Shown piece by piece: positions 10,352 to 19,529 of a stretch of 37,500 nt of DNA (positions within the stretch are counted from its first letter, which is position 1; each line of letters starts with the position of its first letter). The stretch spans positions 94,166-131,665 of the forward strand of contig KV908369.1 in assembly GCA_002005505.1 (NCBI GenBank), given 5' to 3'. This stretch comes from Botryococcus braunii. Lineage: Eukaryota; Chlorophyta; Trebouxiophyceae. The position numbers were made by a program, and so were the translations under genes. The notes under the pieces were generated by a model that was not told the DNA's origin, made no database searches, and saw only the letters and a program-made list of their open reading frames with translations.

Positions 10352-10940
10352 TAATCTGTTTCGTCACCCATAGTATTGATTTTATCTTTTTTTCTCAGAT
10401 TTGCCTTCGCCTGGCCAGTCTTTAAGCGGGGCTGGCAGCTTCGCCACTTTCAGGGTCCAGCCTTTGCGGAATTTCCAGTGTTTTTCAACACTTCCTTCTC
10501 AGTTTGATACCACATCGTATTGGTTTTCCTGTTTTCTTCCTCAGATTTGCACCAGCTCGGCCAGTCTTTCCGCAGGACTGGCAGCTTCGTAACTTTCTGG
10601 CGTCTGGCATCTGCGGAATTTCCCGTGTTCTTCCCCACTTCCTGTGTTTCTTAACACACAGTATTGGTTTTTTCTTTTTCTTTTTTGGCCCCTCAGATTT
10701 GCCTCCGCCGGCCCGTCGTTCACAGGGACTCACAGCTTCACCCCTCCCCAGCATCCAGCACTTACGGAGATTCCAGTGTTTTACAACACTTACTCATGTG
10801 TTTCTTCACACATCATCTTGGTTTTCCCTTTTCTTCTCCGCTTCGCCTCAGCCCAGCCAGTTTTTCAGAGGGACTGGGGGCTTCACCACTTTCCAGCATC
10901 CAGAACGGTCTTGGGGTTGGGTTGCCCAGCTGGTGATGCC
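10352..10940 (+). repeat. Four tandem ~148-bp monomers (plus a partial one) in the 5' UTR of the R2-like LINE
   Basis: Units start near 10394, 10540, 10692 and 10836 (spacing 146, 152 and 144 bp), with a partial unit from about 10352. Each contains a CTCAGATTTGC-like start, a GGACTGGCAGCTTC-like core, a CATCTGCGGAATTTCC-like block, a GTGTTTCTTAACACA-like palindrome and a T-rich end. The last unit runs into the ATG at 10941. Tandem 5' monomers act as promoters in some LINEs such as mouse L1. That role here is inferred. Confidence 0.8.
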
Positions 10941-13900
10941 ATGGCCAGCGTTCCTCTCTTTGACCCCACCTGCCCTTGGAAGGCATCATGCAAGTCTCGT
11001 AAGATCACTACGGGTGCTGGGCTCCTACGTCACTTGCAGAGGTTCCACAAGCTCGGCGATGCTGGGCGGGATGACTGGGTGTCGCAACTCAGATCCCCAG
11101 CAGAGTACAGGAAGCTTGAAGCCATCTTGCGAGCTACCTCCAGCTGGTTGTGCACCACTTGCTTCAAAACCCATTCCCTGGGAGTTCTTTCGTGCGCAAC
11201 CAACCCAGACACCTGCCAGCGCTTGTGGAATCTGGAGGATGGCCTGGTTCCCCCTGATGTTAACCTTCTTCCTGGCCTTCCCCGCCCTGCACCGCCGCCG
11301 CAGGATACTTCAGAGCCCCAGGGCCGCCTCCATTCGCAACCCCGAGGACGACCGCGTGCATCCGCCGCCGTTGCTGATCCTCCGCCCTCTGCTCCCCCGG
11401 CCCGTGTCCGCCGCCATCCCCTGACCCCTGCCCTTGTCCATCAAGTTTTCACCCTTGGTCACCATTCGTACCGCAGGGTCCCTAGGTCAGCATGGATACC
11501 TTGGGCTGCAGCATTGCGGTCCGCTCTCAAGGCTGTTGCGGACTCGGGCTCCGAGGCTGCCTGGGTTGAGCTGTTGATCCTTCCGATGTGCGTCCTGTCA
11601 GCTCGTCGCAGGCCTCGGGGTGAGGGAGTTGCGCAGCACGTCCGCCGTCGGGCCCGCGCATGGTTGGATGGGGATATTGATGGCCTAATTGATGAACTCT
11701 TGGCCAACGCGCCTGCAGCCACTGCCCCACCCCGCCCATTAGACGATGCGGCGCTTGCCGCTCGCGTCTTGCGCAAGGTTGCAGATGGCCATTTATCAGC
11801 GGCTGTTCGGATGTTGGAGCCTGCCACCATCGCCCCAGCCACGCCTGACACATGTGCTGCATTGGCAGCGCTTCATCCTATCCGACCGCTTCCCGTTGGC
11901 GCCCCGCCTGCGCAGGCCCCTTACCGTGCCCAAGTGGAGGAAGTCTTGGCTGCCCTCAAAACCTTCCCACCTGGTACCGCTGGCGGGCGGGACGGCTTGA
12001 CCCCATTACATATAAAACATGCCTTTTCTGTAGGTGGCTCAGACCTCTTATTGGACAGCCTCCTTGGCGTGGTCAATCGGGCCTTAGCTGGGGATGTTCC
12101 CCCTCCCTTGCGATCTTATTGGGCCAGCGCTCCCATCACCCCTCTCTTAAAGCCCAATGGGGGTATCCGGCCCATTGCAGTGGGGCTCACCCTGCGCCGT
12201 CTGGTTTCCAAGATAGCTGTTGCAGCCGTCTTGCCCGCTGTCAGTGAGTATTTGCAGCCACACCAAGTTGGGGTTGGAGTCCGAGGGGGTGCAGAAGGCC
12301 TCGTCCATGCCCTCAACCGCTTGGTGGCACACCAGCAAGATTCCCCCGACCTCGTCGTTGTCAGCTTGGACTTCCAAAATGCTTTCAATACGGTCGACCG
12401 CAACCGCATGCTTGGGGAAGTCGCCCTCCATTGCCCCAGCATCTGGCAGTATGTGGCGACGACGTACGGCTGCGCGGCCCATCAGTATGTTGGGCCCCAT
12501 GTCGTGGACTCCACAACAGGGGTCCAGCAAGGGGACCCCCTCTCTCCGCTGCTTTTTGCGCTCACTGTCCAGCCACTCCTCCTTGACCTTCATCGGGAGT
12601 GTCCCGACGTACACCAAGGGTGGTATCTGGATGACGGCACGTTTATTGGTCCCGTGCCCGCAGCGCAGCAGGCAGTCCAGTTGGTTGTTGACCGGGCCCC
12701 CGCATATGGCTTGAGCCTCAACCCTCACAAGTGCTGTGTGTGGTCGCCGCGCCCGAACCCTCAGCATTTGGATGGGTTCCCTCTGGGCTTCGTCAATGAA
12801 ACTCGTGCTGGTTTGATAGTGTTGGGGGCAGCGGTCACCGTGTCAGTCGAGTACGCGGCTTCCGTAGCCCAGGCGCACGTTGATGCCGTGGCAGCCTCGC
12901 TCCAGCGTTTGCCGATTCTCCGCCACCCCCAAGCCGAGCTTCTCTTGCTTCGCAGTTGCCTTGGGACCTGCAAGGTGGTTTTCACAGCCCGGACCATGCC
13001 GCCAGCTGCAGCTGCGCAAGCTTTGGTGACCTTTGATATGCTCCAAACCCAGGTCCTCCAATCCATTGTCACAGCTGGTGGTGGTGGTTTTGGCCCTTTG
13101 CAGCAAACCTTGGCTGGCTTGCCTATTGCCCAGGGGGGTCTAGGGGTCACTAAGGCCACTTCCCTTCTGCCTTGTGCCTATCTCGCCTCCGTCACGCAGA
13201 CAGCCCCCCTCCAGGACCGCCTTCTGGGGACATCCACTGCCCCTCTTGTCCCCGCTGCCCTAGCTGCCAAGGCTGACTACTGCGCCCTTGTTCCTGATTT
13301 CGATGCGGCGCTCTTCGAGGATCCGGATTTTGTCCGCAGCAAAGTGCAAGCCCGGCTGTCCAAACCCTTGTCTCACCGCGCATACCAGGAGGTTCTTGAT
13401 GACCCTGCTCGCTCGGCTCGCGACCGTGCTGTGCTCCAATCTCTTACACAGCCGGGAGCGTCTGATTGGCTGCTGGCTCTCCCAGTTCCCCATTTGCAGC
13501 AAACCATGCCCCCAGAGTCGTTCCGCTGCCGCCTTCAATACCAGCTCTTGATCCCCATTTTCCACCCTGGCTCCCAATGCCCGTGCTGCTTGAGGGAGTT
13601 GGATGTCTGGGGCGACCACGCGGTCCACTGCACCTCAGGGGGGGATGTTGCCATTGTCGGCCGACATTACTCCGTTCGTAATGGCCTGGACGCTGTCCTT
13701 ACCTCAGCTCGTCAGCGGGTCACCCGGGAACCCGCCTTTCCCACCCCTGTCCCTGGCCAGGAGCGCCGTCGCGCAGACCTCCGCCTCCATGCGTGGGAGG
13801 AGGGGCGTGACCTTTATATCGACATCGTTGGCTCTTCCCCACTCACAGTTGCCAACTTGCTGCACTTCGTGCCGGGTGGGGCCGCCGCGCGCGCTGCCCA

Positions 13901-14147
13901 AGACAAGCAGACCCGCTATGCTGTCTTGTTGTCGCGTCAGCAGCCGCCTGTGGCTTTCCAAGCCTTCGCTTTTGAAACATTGGGAGGGTTGCATGCTGAT
14001 GCGCTGGCCTTGTTGCAGAGGCTCCAGGGGCTTTTGAACCAAGCCATCATTGCTCAAGAAGATGTGGAGGGATATTTTGTCATTCGTCGGGTCAGTTTCA
14101 TCATTGCGGCGGCTGTGGGTCGCCAGCTGGCCGCTCGCCGGGTGTGA
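10941..14147 (+). CDS. Reverse transcriptase/endonuclease of the R2-like LINE (1,068 aa)
   Basis: The protein would nick target DNA and copy the element RNA at the nick. An N-terminal C2H2 finger (C11, C17, H31, H36) and a nearby CxxC (WLCTTC) are probable DNA-binding parts. The RT domain has LKPNGGIRPIAVG, then LDFQNAFNTV with catalytic D477, GVQQGDPLSP, and YLDD at 562-565. The C-terminus has a zinc-binding cluster C880, C882/C883, H893/H896 and C897, then RRADL (D946) and YIDIVG (D961). This resembles the CCHC plus PD-(D/E)xK arrangement of R2-type endonucleases. The frame stays open upstream to about 10644, but that part is the 5' monomers, so I chose ATG 10941, which directly precedes the finger. 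The stop is TGA. No internal stop is seen, so it may be intact. Confidence 0.85.
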   Translation: MASVPLFDPTCPWKASCKSRKITTGAGLLRHLQRFHKLGDAGRDDWVSQLRSPAEYRKLEAILRATSSWLCTTCFKTHSLGVLSCATNPDTCQRLWNLEDGLVPPDVNLLPGLPRPAPPPQDTSEPQGRLHSQPRGRPRASAAVADPPPSAPPARVRRHPLTPALVHQVFTLGHHSYRRVPRSAWIPWAAALRSALKAVADSGSEAAWVELLILPMCVLSARRRPRGEGVAQHVRRRARAWLDGDIDGLIDELLANAPAATAPPRPLDDAALAARVLRKVADGHLSAAVRMLEPATIAPATPDTCAALAALHPIRPLPVGAPPAQAPYRAQVEEVLAALKTFPPGTAGGRDGLTPLHIKHAFSVGGSDLLLDSLLGVVNRALAGDVPPPLRSYWASAPITPLLKPNGGIRPIAVGLTLRRLVSKIAVAAVLPAVSEYLQPHQVGVGVRGGAEGLVHALNRLVAHQQDSPDLVVVSLDFQNAFNTVDRNRMLGEVALHCPSIWQYVATTYGCAAHQYVGPHVVDSTTGVQQGDPLSPLLFALTVQPLLLDLHRECPDVHQGWYLDDGTFIGPVPAAQQAVQLVVDRAPAYGLSLNPHKCCVWSPRPNPQHLDGFPLGFVNETRAGLIVLGAAVTVSVEYAASVAQAHVDAVAASLQRLPILRHPQAELLLLRSCLGTCKVVFTARTMPPAAAAQALVTFDMLQTQVLQSIVTAGGGGFGPLQQTLAGLPIAQGGLGVTKATSLLPCAYLASVTQTAPLQDRLLGTSTAPLVPAALAAKADYCALVPDFDAALFEDPDFVRSKVQARLSKPLSHRAYQEVLDDPARSARDRAVLQSLTQPGASDWLLALPVPHLQQTMPPESFRCRLQYQLLIPIFHPGSQCPCCLRELDVWGDHAVHCTSGGDVAIVGRHYSVRNGLDAVLTSARQRVTREPAFPTPVPGQERRRADLRLHAWEEGRDLYIDIVGSSPLTVANLLHFVPGGAAARAAQDKQTRYAVLLSRQQPPVAFQAFAFETLGGLHADALALLQRLQGLLNQAIIAQEDVEGYFVIRRVSFIIAAAVGRQLAARRV

Positions 14148-14282
14148 CTCATAGCTTGACACATTGGGGGTTTGGGTCCCTGAACATTGGGCTGGTCTTT
14201 TTTACACAAGAAGTGGCCAAGCGAAGAGCGAAGGCATAACTGAGCAAACGAAAAGGGGAAGGAAGGGGGGATAGGGGGGGGG
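14148..14282. other. Tail-to-tail junction of the two LINEs
   Basis: The 3' UTR of the plus-strand R2-like LINE (about 14148-14240) meets the C-rich and TTCC-like tail of the minus-strand LINE (AAGGGGAAGGAAGGGGGG and a G run on the plus strand, about 14245-14282). No gene is present. The exact breakpoint cannot be set by eye. Confidence 0.6.
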
Positions 14283-14302
14283 GCAGCCACAGACGTGGCT
14301 GC
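14283..14302 (-). other. Stem-loop at the 3' end of the APE-type LINE
   Basis: A perfect 8-bp stem, GCAGCCAC/GTGGCTGC, with a 4-nt loop, lies just after the ORF2 stop and before the tail. A CAGCC...GGCTG stem recurs at the same place in four LINE 3' ends at 19.3-21.9 kb, so it is likely the RNA structure recognised by the RT. Confidence 0.75.
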
Positions 14303-14309
14303 GGCCAAG

Positions 14310-17300
14310 TCACCGTAGCCGGCGTAAATCAGCACGAGCCTGGAATGCATCCGAGATAAAGGAGACGACCGCACGCAAGTCAGCGTGCCAAATGAACTGC
14401 CGAAGAGATCTAGAAGGACCCACAAACAAGTGGGGATAACGGTCCCGCACCGCAGTAAGAGCGGGACAGTGAAAGACAAAGTGGTGTTCATCACCCACAG
14501 AGGAGCCACACATATCACACAGGCGCTGAAGGCGCGGAAGACGTTGTCTGCGGCCCATGTCAATGGGGAGGCCATGAACACCAAGACGAAACCTGAGAAA
14601 GAGCCGGACCTTGGCAACATCAAGAGACAGATAAAGGAGGCGGGAGCGCTGAGCCTTAGTGGGGCGCGCAAACCACCGCACATAAGTACATAGCTGGGGA
14701 TCAGCAGGGGCTAACCGAGGGGAGACATGGAGAGAGGCCACAGGGAGGGTATTGGCCTGCCTAATGAGAGCTAAAAAGGTATCCATATCAACGGGCTGCG
14801 GGCGCTGACAATCAGCCGCATAGGGGTAACCTAAGCGGCGAAGGGCAGCGATAAAAGAACCCGCCCAGGACGGGGAACGAGGCGTTACGCCATAGTCGCA
14901 TGAGTCCCTCTGAATACGTGCATACAAGTGGTCGGGAGGGAGATCCACCAGAGAGTTCCAAAAGGTGACCACACGCTTGAACCAGATATGATGAAGGGGC
15001 CAAACGCCAACCTCAGCAAGGAGCACATCGGTGCGGACCGTTTGACGAACCCCAAGGATCATCCGTAACATAGTAAGAAAATCCTTTTCTAAATCCTTAG
15101 CGGAGGGCCGAGTGGAAGATGGGGAAAACACCCGTAGACCCCAAACCTCACACCCATATGAGCAGGCAGGCACCACACATGCTAAGAAGAGACGCAAGAG
15201 AATACCGATCGAGGTGGCACATTTGAGGTTACCATAACGCGTGCTAATAGTAGACCAGGCCCCCCACATCTTGCCACGTAAATGGCCAAAGGTGGCCCCA
15301 ATGCCTGAAGCCGTAGAAAGCATGACACCTAAATGACGAGCCTGGGTCACCTGAGGCAGGGGTTGACCCTCATACAGCACGGGAGGGGGGGCCTCCTTCG
15401 AGGGGGGGAAGACCATGGCATGGCACTTAGGAACACGCACCCGCATACGTGCGGACTGGCACCACTCTGAAGCAGCGGGGAGAAGGTGAGCCTGCAACTC
15501 CTCCAGGGACTTGGCCTGGAGTGTATAATCATCAGCATAACCTTGAATAGGGACACAACGACCATCCCGGGTGGCGGGTCCCACACCCGGACACCGAGCT
15601 TCAATATAACGAATCAGACCATCTGAATAAAGACCAAACAGAGTAGGACTTATAGGGGACCCTTGGAGGATACCGACCTGAGGCTTCAGGAGCTCCCCAG
15701 AGGTGCCCCCTACACATAAAGTGACTTGGGCATCTTCATATAAAGATTTAACAGCAGCCAAGAATTGGTCCGGTACCCCCACCCGAGTTAAGGCCTCCCA
15801 AAGAAGTGGGCGAGGAACCCGATCATAGGCTTTACTTAAATCTAAAGAGCATAAGAATAAGGGGTGATCTTTGGTAGCAAGGTCAATGAAGTGTTGGATC
15901 GCAAAGAGCTGATGCAATGTGGAGAAGCCCGGGCGGAACCCCGTTTGGGCCTGACAGCGCAACCCCTTGGATTCCACGTGCCGAATAAGCCTAGTGTTCA
16001 ACAGGGTGGCGTACAGCCGCATGAAGGGTTCAGGGACAGCAAGAGGGCGGTAATTCGCCGGATCCAGAGCGTCCTTTGCCCCTGGTTTGAACACGGGGAC
16101 CACCCGGGACACATTGAAATGAGGGGAAATTGTCCCCGCCTGAAACATAGCATTGACAATGGTTAACAGAATCGGTGCCAGGATATGGGGGTCCTGTCGG
16201 CCAGTTTGGGGGTCCGGGGGGCGTTGGGCAAATCGAAGAAATTCAGAGGGAAAACCCTGAAACCCAACACTCCTCCCTGTGTGCAAGGCACTAAGAGCAT
16301 CCTCCATTTCCTGTAAGGTGAAGGGTTGGTTAAGCGATACGTCGGGTACGAGGGTGGTCGGATATGCCACTTCCGACAAGGGCATAAGGGGTTCGTCCGG
16401 GGTGTCAATATCCCCCCGAGTGAACTCAGACATGAAAGTGTTCCAAACCTCATGGTCATGTAAGGGCAAGGGCAAAGAAGGGGGATGGCCACGGAAGGTC
16501 CGCCAAAACTGACGAGGGCAAGTATGAAAGAGAGCAACACACTCTTCTAACTGGGACATGAGCCACGCCCGTTTCCGGGATCGCACATAAGAGTGGTAGT
16601 GCCGCTCGAGTCCACGTACCAAGGGGGCAGAAAACCCGTGGAGGCGACCAGCCCGCCGCCAGTCCCGCTTGAGTCTAACACATTCCTGGTCATAAAACGG
16701 CTGATGTGGGCGAGTCCTAGCCTGAGAACCTACCCGAACAGTATGCAGCCGCATGTCTGCAGCGTGAGCAGCATCGCCTAAAACCCCGGATAATGTATGT
16801 AGCGCTTGCTCCACATGCCCAGCCAACGCTAAGTCAGCACAACGACCCAAGGCGGGAGCAGCAAGCTCCAAGTGACGCACATAATCTACACGACAACCCC
16901 CTTTCCAATGGACTTGTCGCAGGGGCAACCCAAAATGCGAACTGTCAGAAATAGCAGCACAACGCATGGGTAAGGCAAAGGAGGTGGTGATACTATAATG
17001 GTCAGAACCCTTCAACTCAGTGGCGACCGTAACAGACTGGATACAGGCATGGAGAGACGAGGAAACCAAAATATGGTCTGGCCTAGTCGCAGAGGTACGG
17101 GCGGTGGCCCTATAGGTGGGAGGAGCATGCAAGTCACCTGAGACACAGCCTGTACAAATAACTAACGCAGTCTGATCAGCCAATTTGACAAGTTGGCGGC
17201 CACTAGTATCTTGACCACAGAAGCGGCCTAAATCGGCCGAAGAAGATGTGGAAACAGATGCAATGTGTCCATTGAAGTCACCCCCCACAAAGACACAACC

Positions 17301-17735
17301 GTCCAGGGATGACAAAACCCCATAGAGCTCATTGTAACGAGCGGCGAGAGGGACAGGCTGAAGTAACGGAGACCCAGAGGGGGGGATATAGACATTGCCC
17401 AAGTAGACGGGGGGATGGGTGCCATGCATGAACCGTAAAGATACCCAGAGTGAGGAGGACGTGTGTGCCCACAGCTGAGCACTATATAATGAACTAACCT
17501 TAACTGCAATAAGCAAACCATAGCCTTTCTTTTCATGAGAAACCTCAGGTGGAGAACAAAAAAGCTGATAGCCCCTGAAAAGGTTGGGGTCAATGTATTT
17601 CTGTTGTGTCTCTTGCAACAGTACTACATCGAACGCAGGAAAGAAACGGTCATAGTCATGGAGCTCATATTTAGACTCGGATAATCCACGGACATTCCAA
17701 GTAAGAATAGAGAGAGGGACTTGGCCAACAGATCC
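14310..17735 (-). CDS. LINE ORF2: AP endonuclease-reverse transcriptase (about 1,141 aa)
   Basis: The enzyme nicks target DNA and primes reverse transcription from the nick. The frame opens directly after a UAG (17736-17738) with no AUG. The first residues carry the APE motif TWNVRGL (near 17680) and then VVLLQET (near 17620), followed by GGDFNGH and GSDHYS. The RT shows [40 protein letters not shown] and GYADD (YADD at about 15528-15539). The C-terminus has a zinc knuckle ([18 protein letters not shown]) and ends [10 protein letters not shown], stop TGA. The first in-frame AUG lies after the early APE motifs, so translation probably depends on reading through the UAG or on coupled re-initiation at a non-AUG codon. 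The frame is complete and GC-rich. Confidence 0.9.
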   Translation of the reverse strand, partial: GSVGQVPLSILTWNVRGLSESKYELHDYDRFFPAFDVVLLQETQQKYIDPNLFRGYQLFCSPPEVSHEKKGYGLLIAVKVSSLYSAQLWAHTSSSLWVSLRFMHGTHPPVYLGNVYIPPSGSPLLQPVPLAARYNELYGVLSSLDGCVFVGGDFNGHIASVSTSSSADLGRFCGQDTSGRQLVKLADQTALVICTGCVSGDLHAPPTYRATARTSATRPDHILVSSSLHACIQSVTVATELKGSDHYSITTSFALPMRCAAISDSSHFGLPLRQVHWKGGCRVDYVRHLELAAPALGRCADLALAGHVEQALHTLSGVLGDAAHAADMRLHTVRVGSQARTRPHQPFYDQECVRLKRDWRRAGRLHGFSAPLVRGLERHYHSYVRSRKRAWLMSQLEECVALFHTCPRQFWRTFRGHPPSLPLPLHDHEVWNTFMSEFTRGDIDTPDEPLMPLSEVAYPTTLVPDVSLNQPFTLQEMEDALSALHTGRSVGFQGFPSEFLRFAQRPPDPQTGRQDPHILAPILLTIVNAMFQAGTISPHFNVSRVVPVFKPGAKDALDPANYRPLAVPEPFMRLYATLLNTRLIRHVESKGLRCQAQTGFRPGFSTLHQLFAIQHFIDLATKDHPLFLCSLDLSKAYDRVPRPLLWEALTRVGVPDQFLAAVKSLYEDAQVTLCVGGTSGELLKPQVGILQGSPISPTLFGLYSDGLIRYIEARCPGVGPATRDGRCVPIQGYADDYTLQAKSLEELQAHLLPAASEWCQSARMRVRVPKCHAMVFPPSKEAPPPVLYEGQPLPQVTQARHLGVMLSTASGIGATFGHLRGKMWGAWSTISTRYGNLKCATSIGILLRLFLACVVPACSYGCEVWGLRVFSPSSTRPSAKDLEKDFLTMLRMILGVRQTVRTDVLLAEVGVWPLHHIWFKRVVTFWNSLVDLPPDHLYARIQRDSCDYGVTPRSPSWAGSFIAALRRLGYPYAADCQRPQPVDMDTFLALIRQANTLPVASLHVSPRLAPADPQLCTYVRWFARPTKAQRSRLLYLSLDVAKVRLFLRFRLGVHGLPIDMGRRQRLPRLQRLCDMCGSSVGDEHHFVFHCPALTAVRDRYPHLFVGPSRSLRQFIWHADLRAVVSFISDAFQARADLRRLR

Positions 17736-18321
17736 CTAAGCACACATAGGAGATGGACCCGCAGCCCCAGAGGAGGTAGAGGGGGTCAGGCCCGCAGCTG
17801 GGGAGGAGGTGGGAGCAGGAGCGGCAGTAGGAGCAGCATGAGCAGGAGCAGCAGGAGCACCCACTGGCACCTTGAGAGGAGCTCCCCCCGCCTTCACTTT
17901 GAACAATTGGTCTCCGCGCCAAAAAGTGATCCAGCCCTCCCCCCGCAGTGTGTGGACTTCGGGTTGGCGACGCATACGCGCGGCCTTCTGCTGTGGGGTA
18001 AGGTCATCATCCATAGAGACGTTGAACTGGCGACGGAGGTCCTTGGCTTTTTTATAAGCCGCGTGCTTTGCTGCAACGGAAGTAAATTTTATGAGCACAG
18101 GGCGAGGGCGTGGAGCAGTGGGGGAATGCTTCCCCAGACGAATAGTTTCGTAGATCGAAGGAGCGCCAAGTAGGGTCTTAACTTCAGCAAGATGCTTCTC
18201 CCCCAAACTCTCCGCAACCCCGAAAAGGATTGCATGTGGAGAGCGGAATTTTCTCTCCAGAGTTTCAATGGAGAGGAGGCAGTGATTCACGTTGTTGTCG
18301 ATGGCCTCATAGGTGGCCCTC
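17736..18321 (-). pseudogene. LINE ORF1 (nucleic-acid-binding protein), 3' part, interrupted by a solo LTR
   Basis: This is the C-terminal part (about 194 aa) of an L1/Tad-like ORF1 protein, the RNA-binding partner of ORF2. It shows an RRM-like segment, with LFGVAES, then TIRLG, then PVLIKFTS, and DDDLTPQQKAARMRR, and ends in a Pro/Ala-rich tail. The stop is TAG at 17736-17738, in the same frame as ORF2. The apparent continuation to 18494 (start MPRDC) is read from the inserted LTR and is not LINE protein. Beyond the LTR (18675 onward) the original frame resumes if one copy of the 5-bp duplication is ignored (KVDSKVATRV just upstream). Confidence 0.85.
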
Positions 18322-18669
18322 TGTAGCGATCGGGAAGATAGGCTCGAGGATCGAGGCCTCGTATCGATCAGCGATCCGGAACAATCCGATAGAACCGAGG
18401 CTGTACATCGGTGGTCCGAACCGGGCGTGGGTCCCCAGGCAGGTCCTGATGGTCTCGAGGCTCTGGTGCCTCGGGGTTGACAATCCCGAGGCATAGCGGA
18501 GCTCTCGAGGGGATTTCCGGAGGGCTCGAGGCTGGAGGCCGAGCTATATAAAGGGGAATCCCTAGGCGAAGGGTCATTCCTTGCCGAACCTATAATAATA
18601 TCATTAAGAGAGTGACTTCGATTGCCTATTGATTACTTAATTGTTTAATTGACTTCCGCTGGTGTTACA
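18322..18669 (+). mobile_element. Solo LTR inserted in LINE ORF1
   Basis: The 348-bp segment starts TGTAGCG and ends GTTACA, and is flanked by a 5-bp duplication, CCCTC, at 18317-18321 and 18670-18674. A TATA box (TATATAAA at 18545-18552) gives a plus orientation. No internal region is present, so it is a solo LTR left by LTR-LTR recombination. It is unrelated in sequence to the Copia LTR here. The parent superfamily is not determined. Confidence 0.9.
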
Positions 18670-18674
18670 CCCTC

Positions 18675-18898
18675 ACTGTCCCATCAACAGTACCCACGCG
18701 AGTTGCGACCTTGCTGTCAACCTTCAGTAATTTTCGACTCCGATGTCCTCGTAGGCGACCGACAGCACGTGCCCCGTCGCCTAGGCGGCGGGAAGAAGTG
18801 AAGAAGGCGACGGAAGGTCGTAGGCGGTGCAAGGGCAGCTGGCCAAGTTGCCGACTTAAAACGCGCCATCGACAAAGATTTCTTGGAAAGCTTCTTTT
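18675..18898 (-). pseudogene. LINE ORF1, upstream part beyond the solo LTR
   Basis: About 75 codons are open in the ORF1 frame on the minus strand, up to a TGA at 18899-18901. The part nearest the LTR (LLKVDSKVATRVGTVDG) is convincing ORF1 sequence, but further out the composition becomes Arg/Pro-rich and no in-frame AUG is seen. The true start is therefore lost, or a further frameshift is present. Confidence 0.6.
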
Positions 18899-18984
18899 TC
18901 ATTACATAAGAGGAAAAGAGGAAATCACACCCCGCAAATTTTATTCGGTGGGGGACATTGGGGTTCGTCGACGGTCCTAACTGA

Positions 18985-19360
18985 TGTCCTCCTTGCCAGA
19001 TCTTTTTCGTTCCCCCTTTCGGTCGTTACGTCGATTCGTCTGGCAAGATGACCTTCAGTCTGTGGTTAACTTCATTTATGACTGTTTTCAGTTTCGGTCT
19101 TAGGTTTGTGTCTTGCCCCTTTGCTGGCCCTTGCCCACTCCTGGGCTGTGTCCTGGGGCTTTCCTGCCCCTTCCTTTGTGTCCTGGGGCTTTCATGCCCC
19201 GTCCTTTGTGCTCCTGGCTCCCCACTCGGTACTTTGGGTTTGTGTTTGGCGTTGATTCTTAGGTTTGTGTTTGGTTTCTCTCGGTGTCTTGCTGCTTCGG
19301 TATTTGGTTTTCCAACTTATCAGCCCTTTGGGCTGGGTTGATGTAATTCCTTCCTTCCTC
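18985..19360 (+). pseudogene. 5'-truncated LINE copy: last ~37 codons of ORF2 plus 3' UTR
   Basis: The plus strand encodes LPDLFRSPFRSLRRFVWQDD and then VVNFIYDCFQFRS, clearly homologous to the C-terminus of the neighbouring LINE ORF2 ([23 protein letters not shown]). A 3' UTR follows with two copies of a TTTGTGTCCTGGGGCTTTC unit (about 19144-19205). It ends with the stem-loop CAGCCCTTTGGGCTG (19321-19335), GATGTAAT and (TTCC)n. Extreme 5' truncation is typical of LINE insertions. Confidence 0.8.
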
Positions 19361-19451
19361 GCCGAGGTCGGCGTTTGGCCCCTTCAGCATACTTGGTGGC
19401 TCTTCGGAGCATCTGATAAAAATTGGATCTAGCGTGTGGTTTGGAATTCTT

Positions 19452-19515
19452 GGAAGGAAGGAAAATTACATCCAGAAGATTACAGATCCAGAAGAGAAGA
19501 TTACATCTTGAAAAC
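19452..19515 (-). other. Minus-strand LINE 3' tail remnant
   Basis: GGAAGGAAGGAAAATTACATCCAG at about 19455-19478 is the reverse complement of the CTGGATGTAAT plus (TTCC)n tail seen in the other LINE copies. Degenerate ATTACAGATCCAG/ATTACATC repeats follow. It is likely a severely truncated LINE end in the opposite orientation. Confidence 0.55.
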
Positions 19516-19529
19516 CCTCAGACTCCGGG

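Larger units (their letters stand above)
10352..14250 (+). mobile_element. R2-like non-LTR retrotransposon with a restriction-like endonuclease type C-terminus
   Basis: The element has tandem 5' monomers, one ORF and a short 3' UTR (14148 to about 14250). The 5' boundary is set where monomer-like sequence starts, at about 10352. The 3' boundary is set where the purine-rich tail shared with the adjoining minus-strand LINE begins. One ORF with an N-terminal C2H2 finger and a C-terminal CCHC plus PD-(D/E)xK-like part is the layout of the R2/R4/NeSL side of the LINE tree; I cannot assign the clade. No clear target duplication is seen, and it is joined tail to tail to the next LINE. Confidence 0.8.
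14283..18980 (-). mobile_element. APE-type LINE with ORF1 and ORF2 in one frame, broken by a solo LTR
   Basis: On the minus strand the order is ORF1 (interrupted), UAG, ORF2 with AP endonuclease, RT and a C-terminal zinc knuckle, then a stem-loop 8 nt after the ORF2 stop and a TTCC-containing tail. The 5' boundary (about 18980) is set by the adjoining plus-strand LINE fragment. ORF2 has no internal stop, whereas ORF1 has been disrupted by a 348-bp LTR insertion, so this copy is probably dead. Related broken copies follow at 19.0-22.2 kb. Confidence 0.88.

Noticed and set aside
10644..10940. The first 99 codons of the long frame leading into the R2-like protein
   Set aside because: They are translation of the 5' tandem monomers. 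The zinc finger starts just after ATG 10941.
17736..17738. UAG as a sense codon (an alternative nuclear code)
   Set aside because: The three longest frames (about 1,070-1,470 codons) contain no internal UAG or UAA, and a conserved UAG separates ORFs. With UAG/UAA as glutamine, such stops should appear within conserved domains.
18322..18494. N-terminal 57 residues of the apparent 252-aa LINE ORF1 (start MPRDC)
   Set aside because: They are read from the inserted solo LTR, as shown by its TG...CA ends and the CCCTC duplication.
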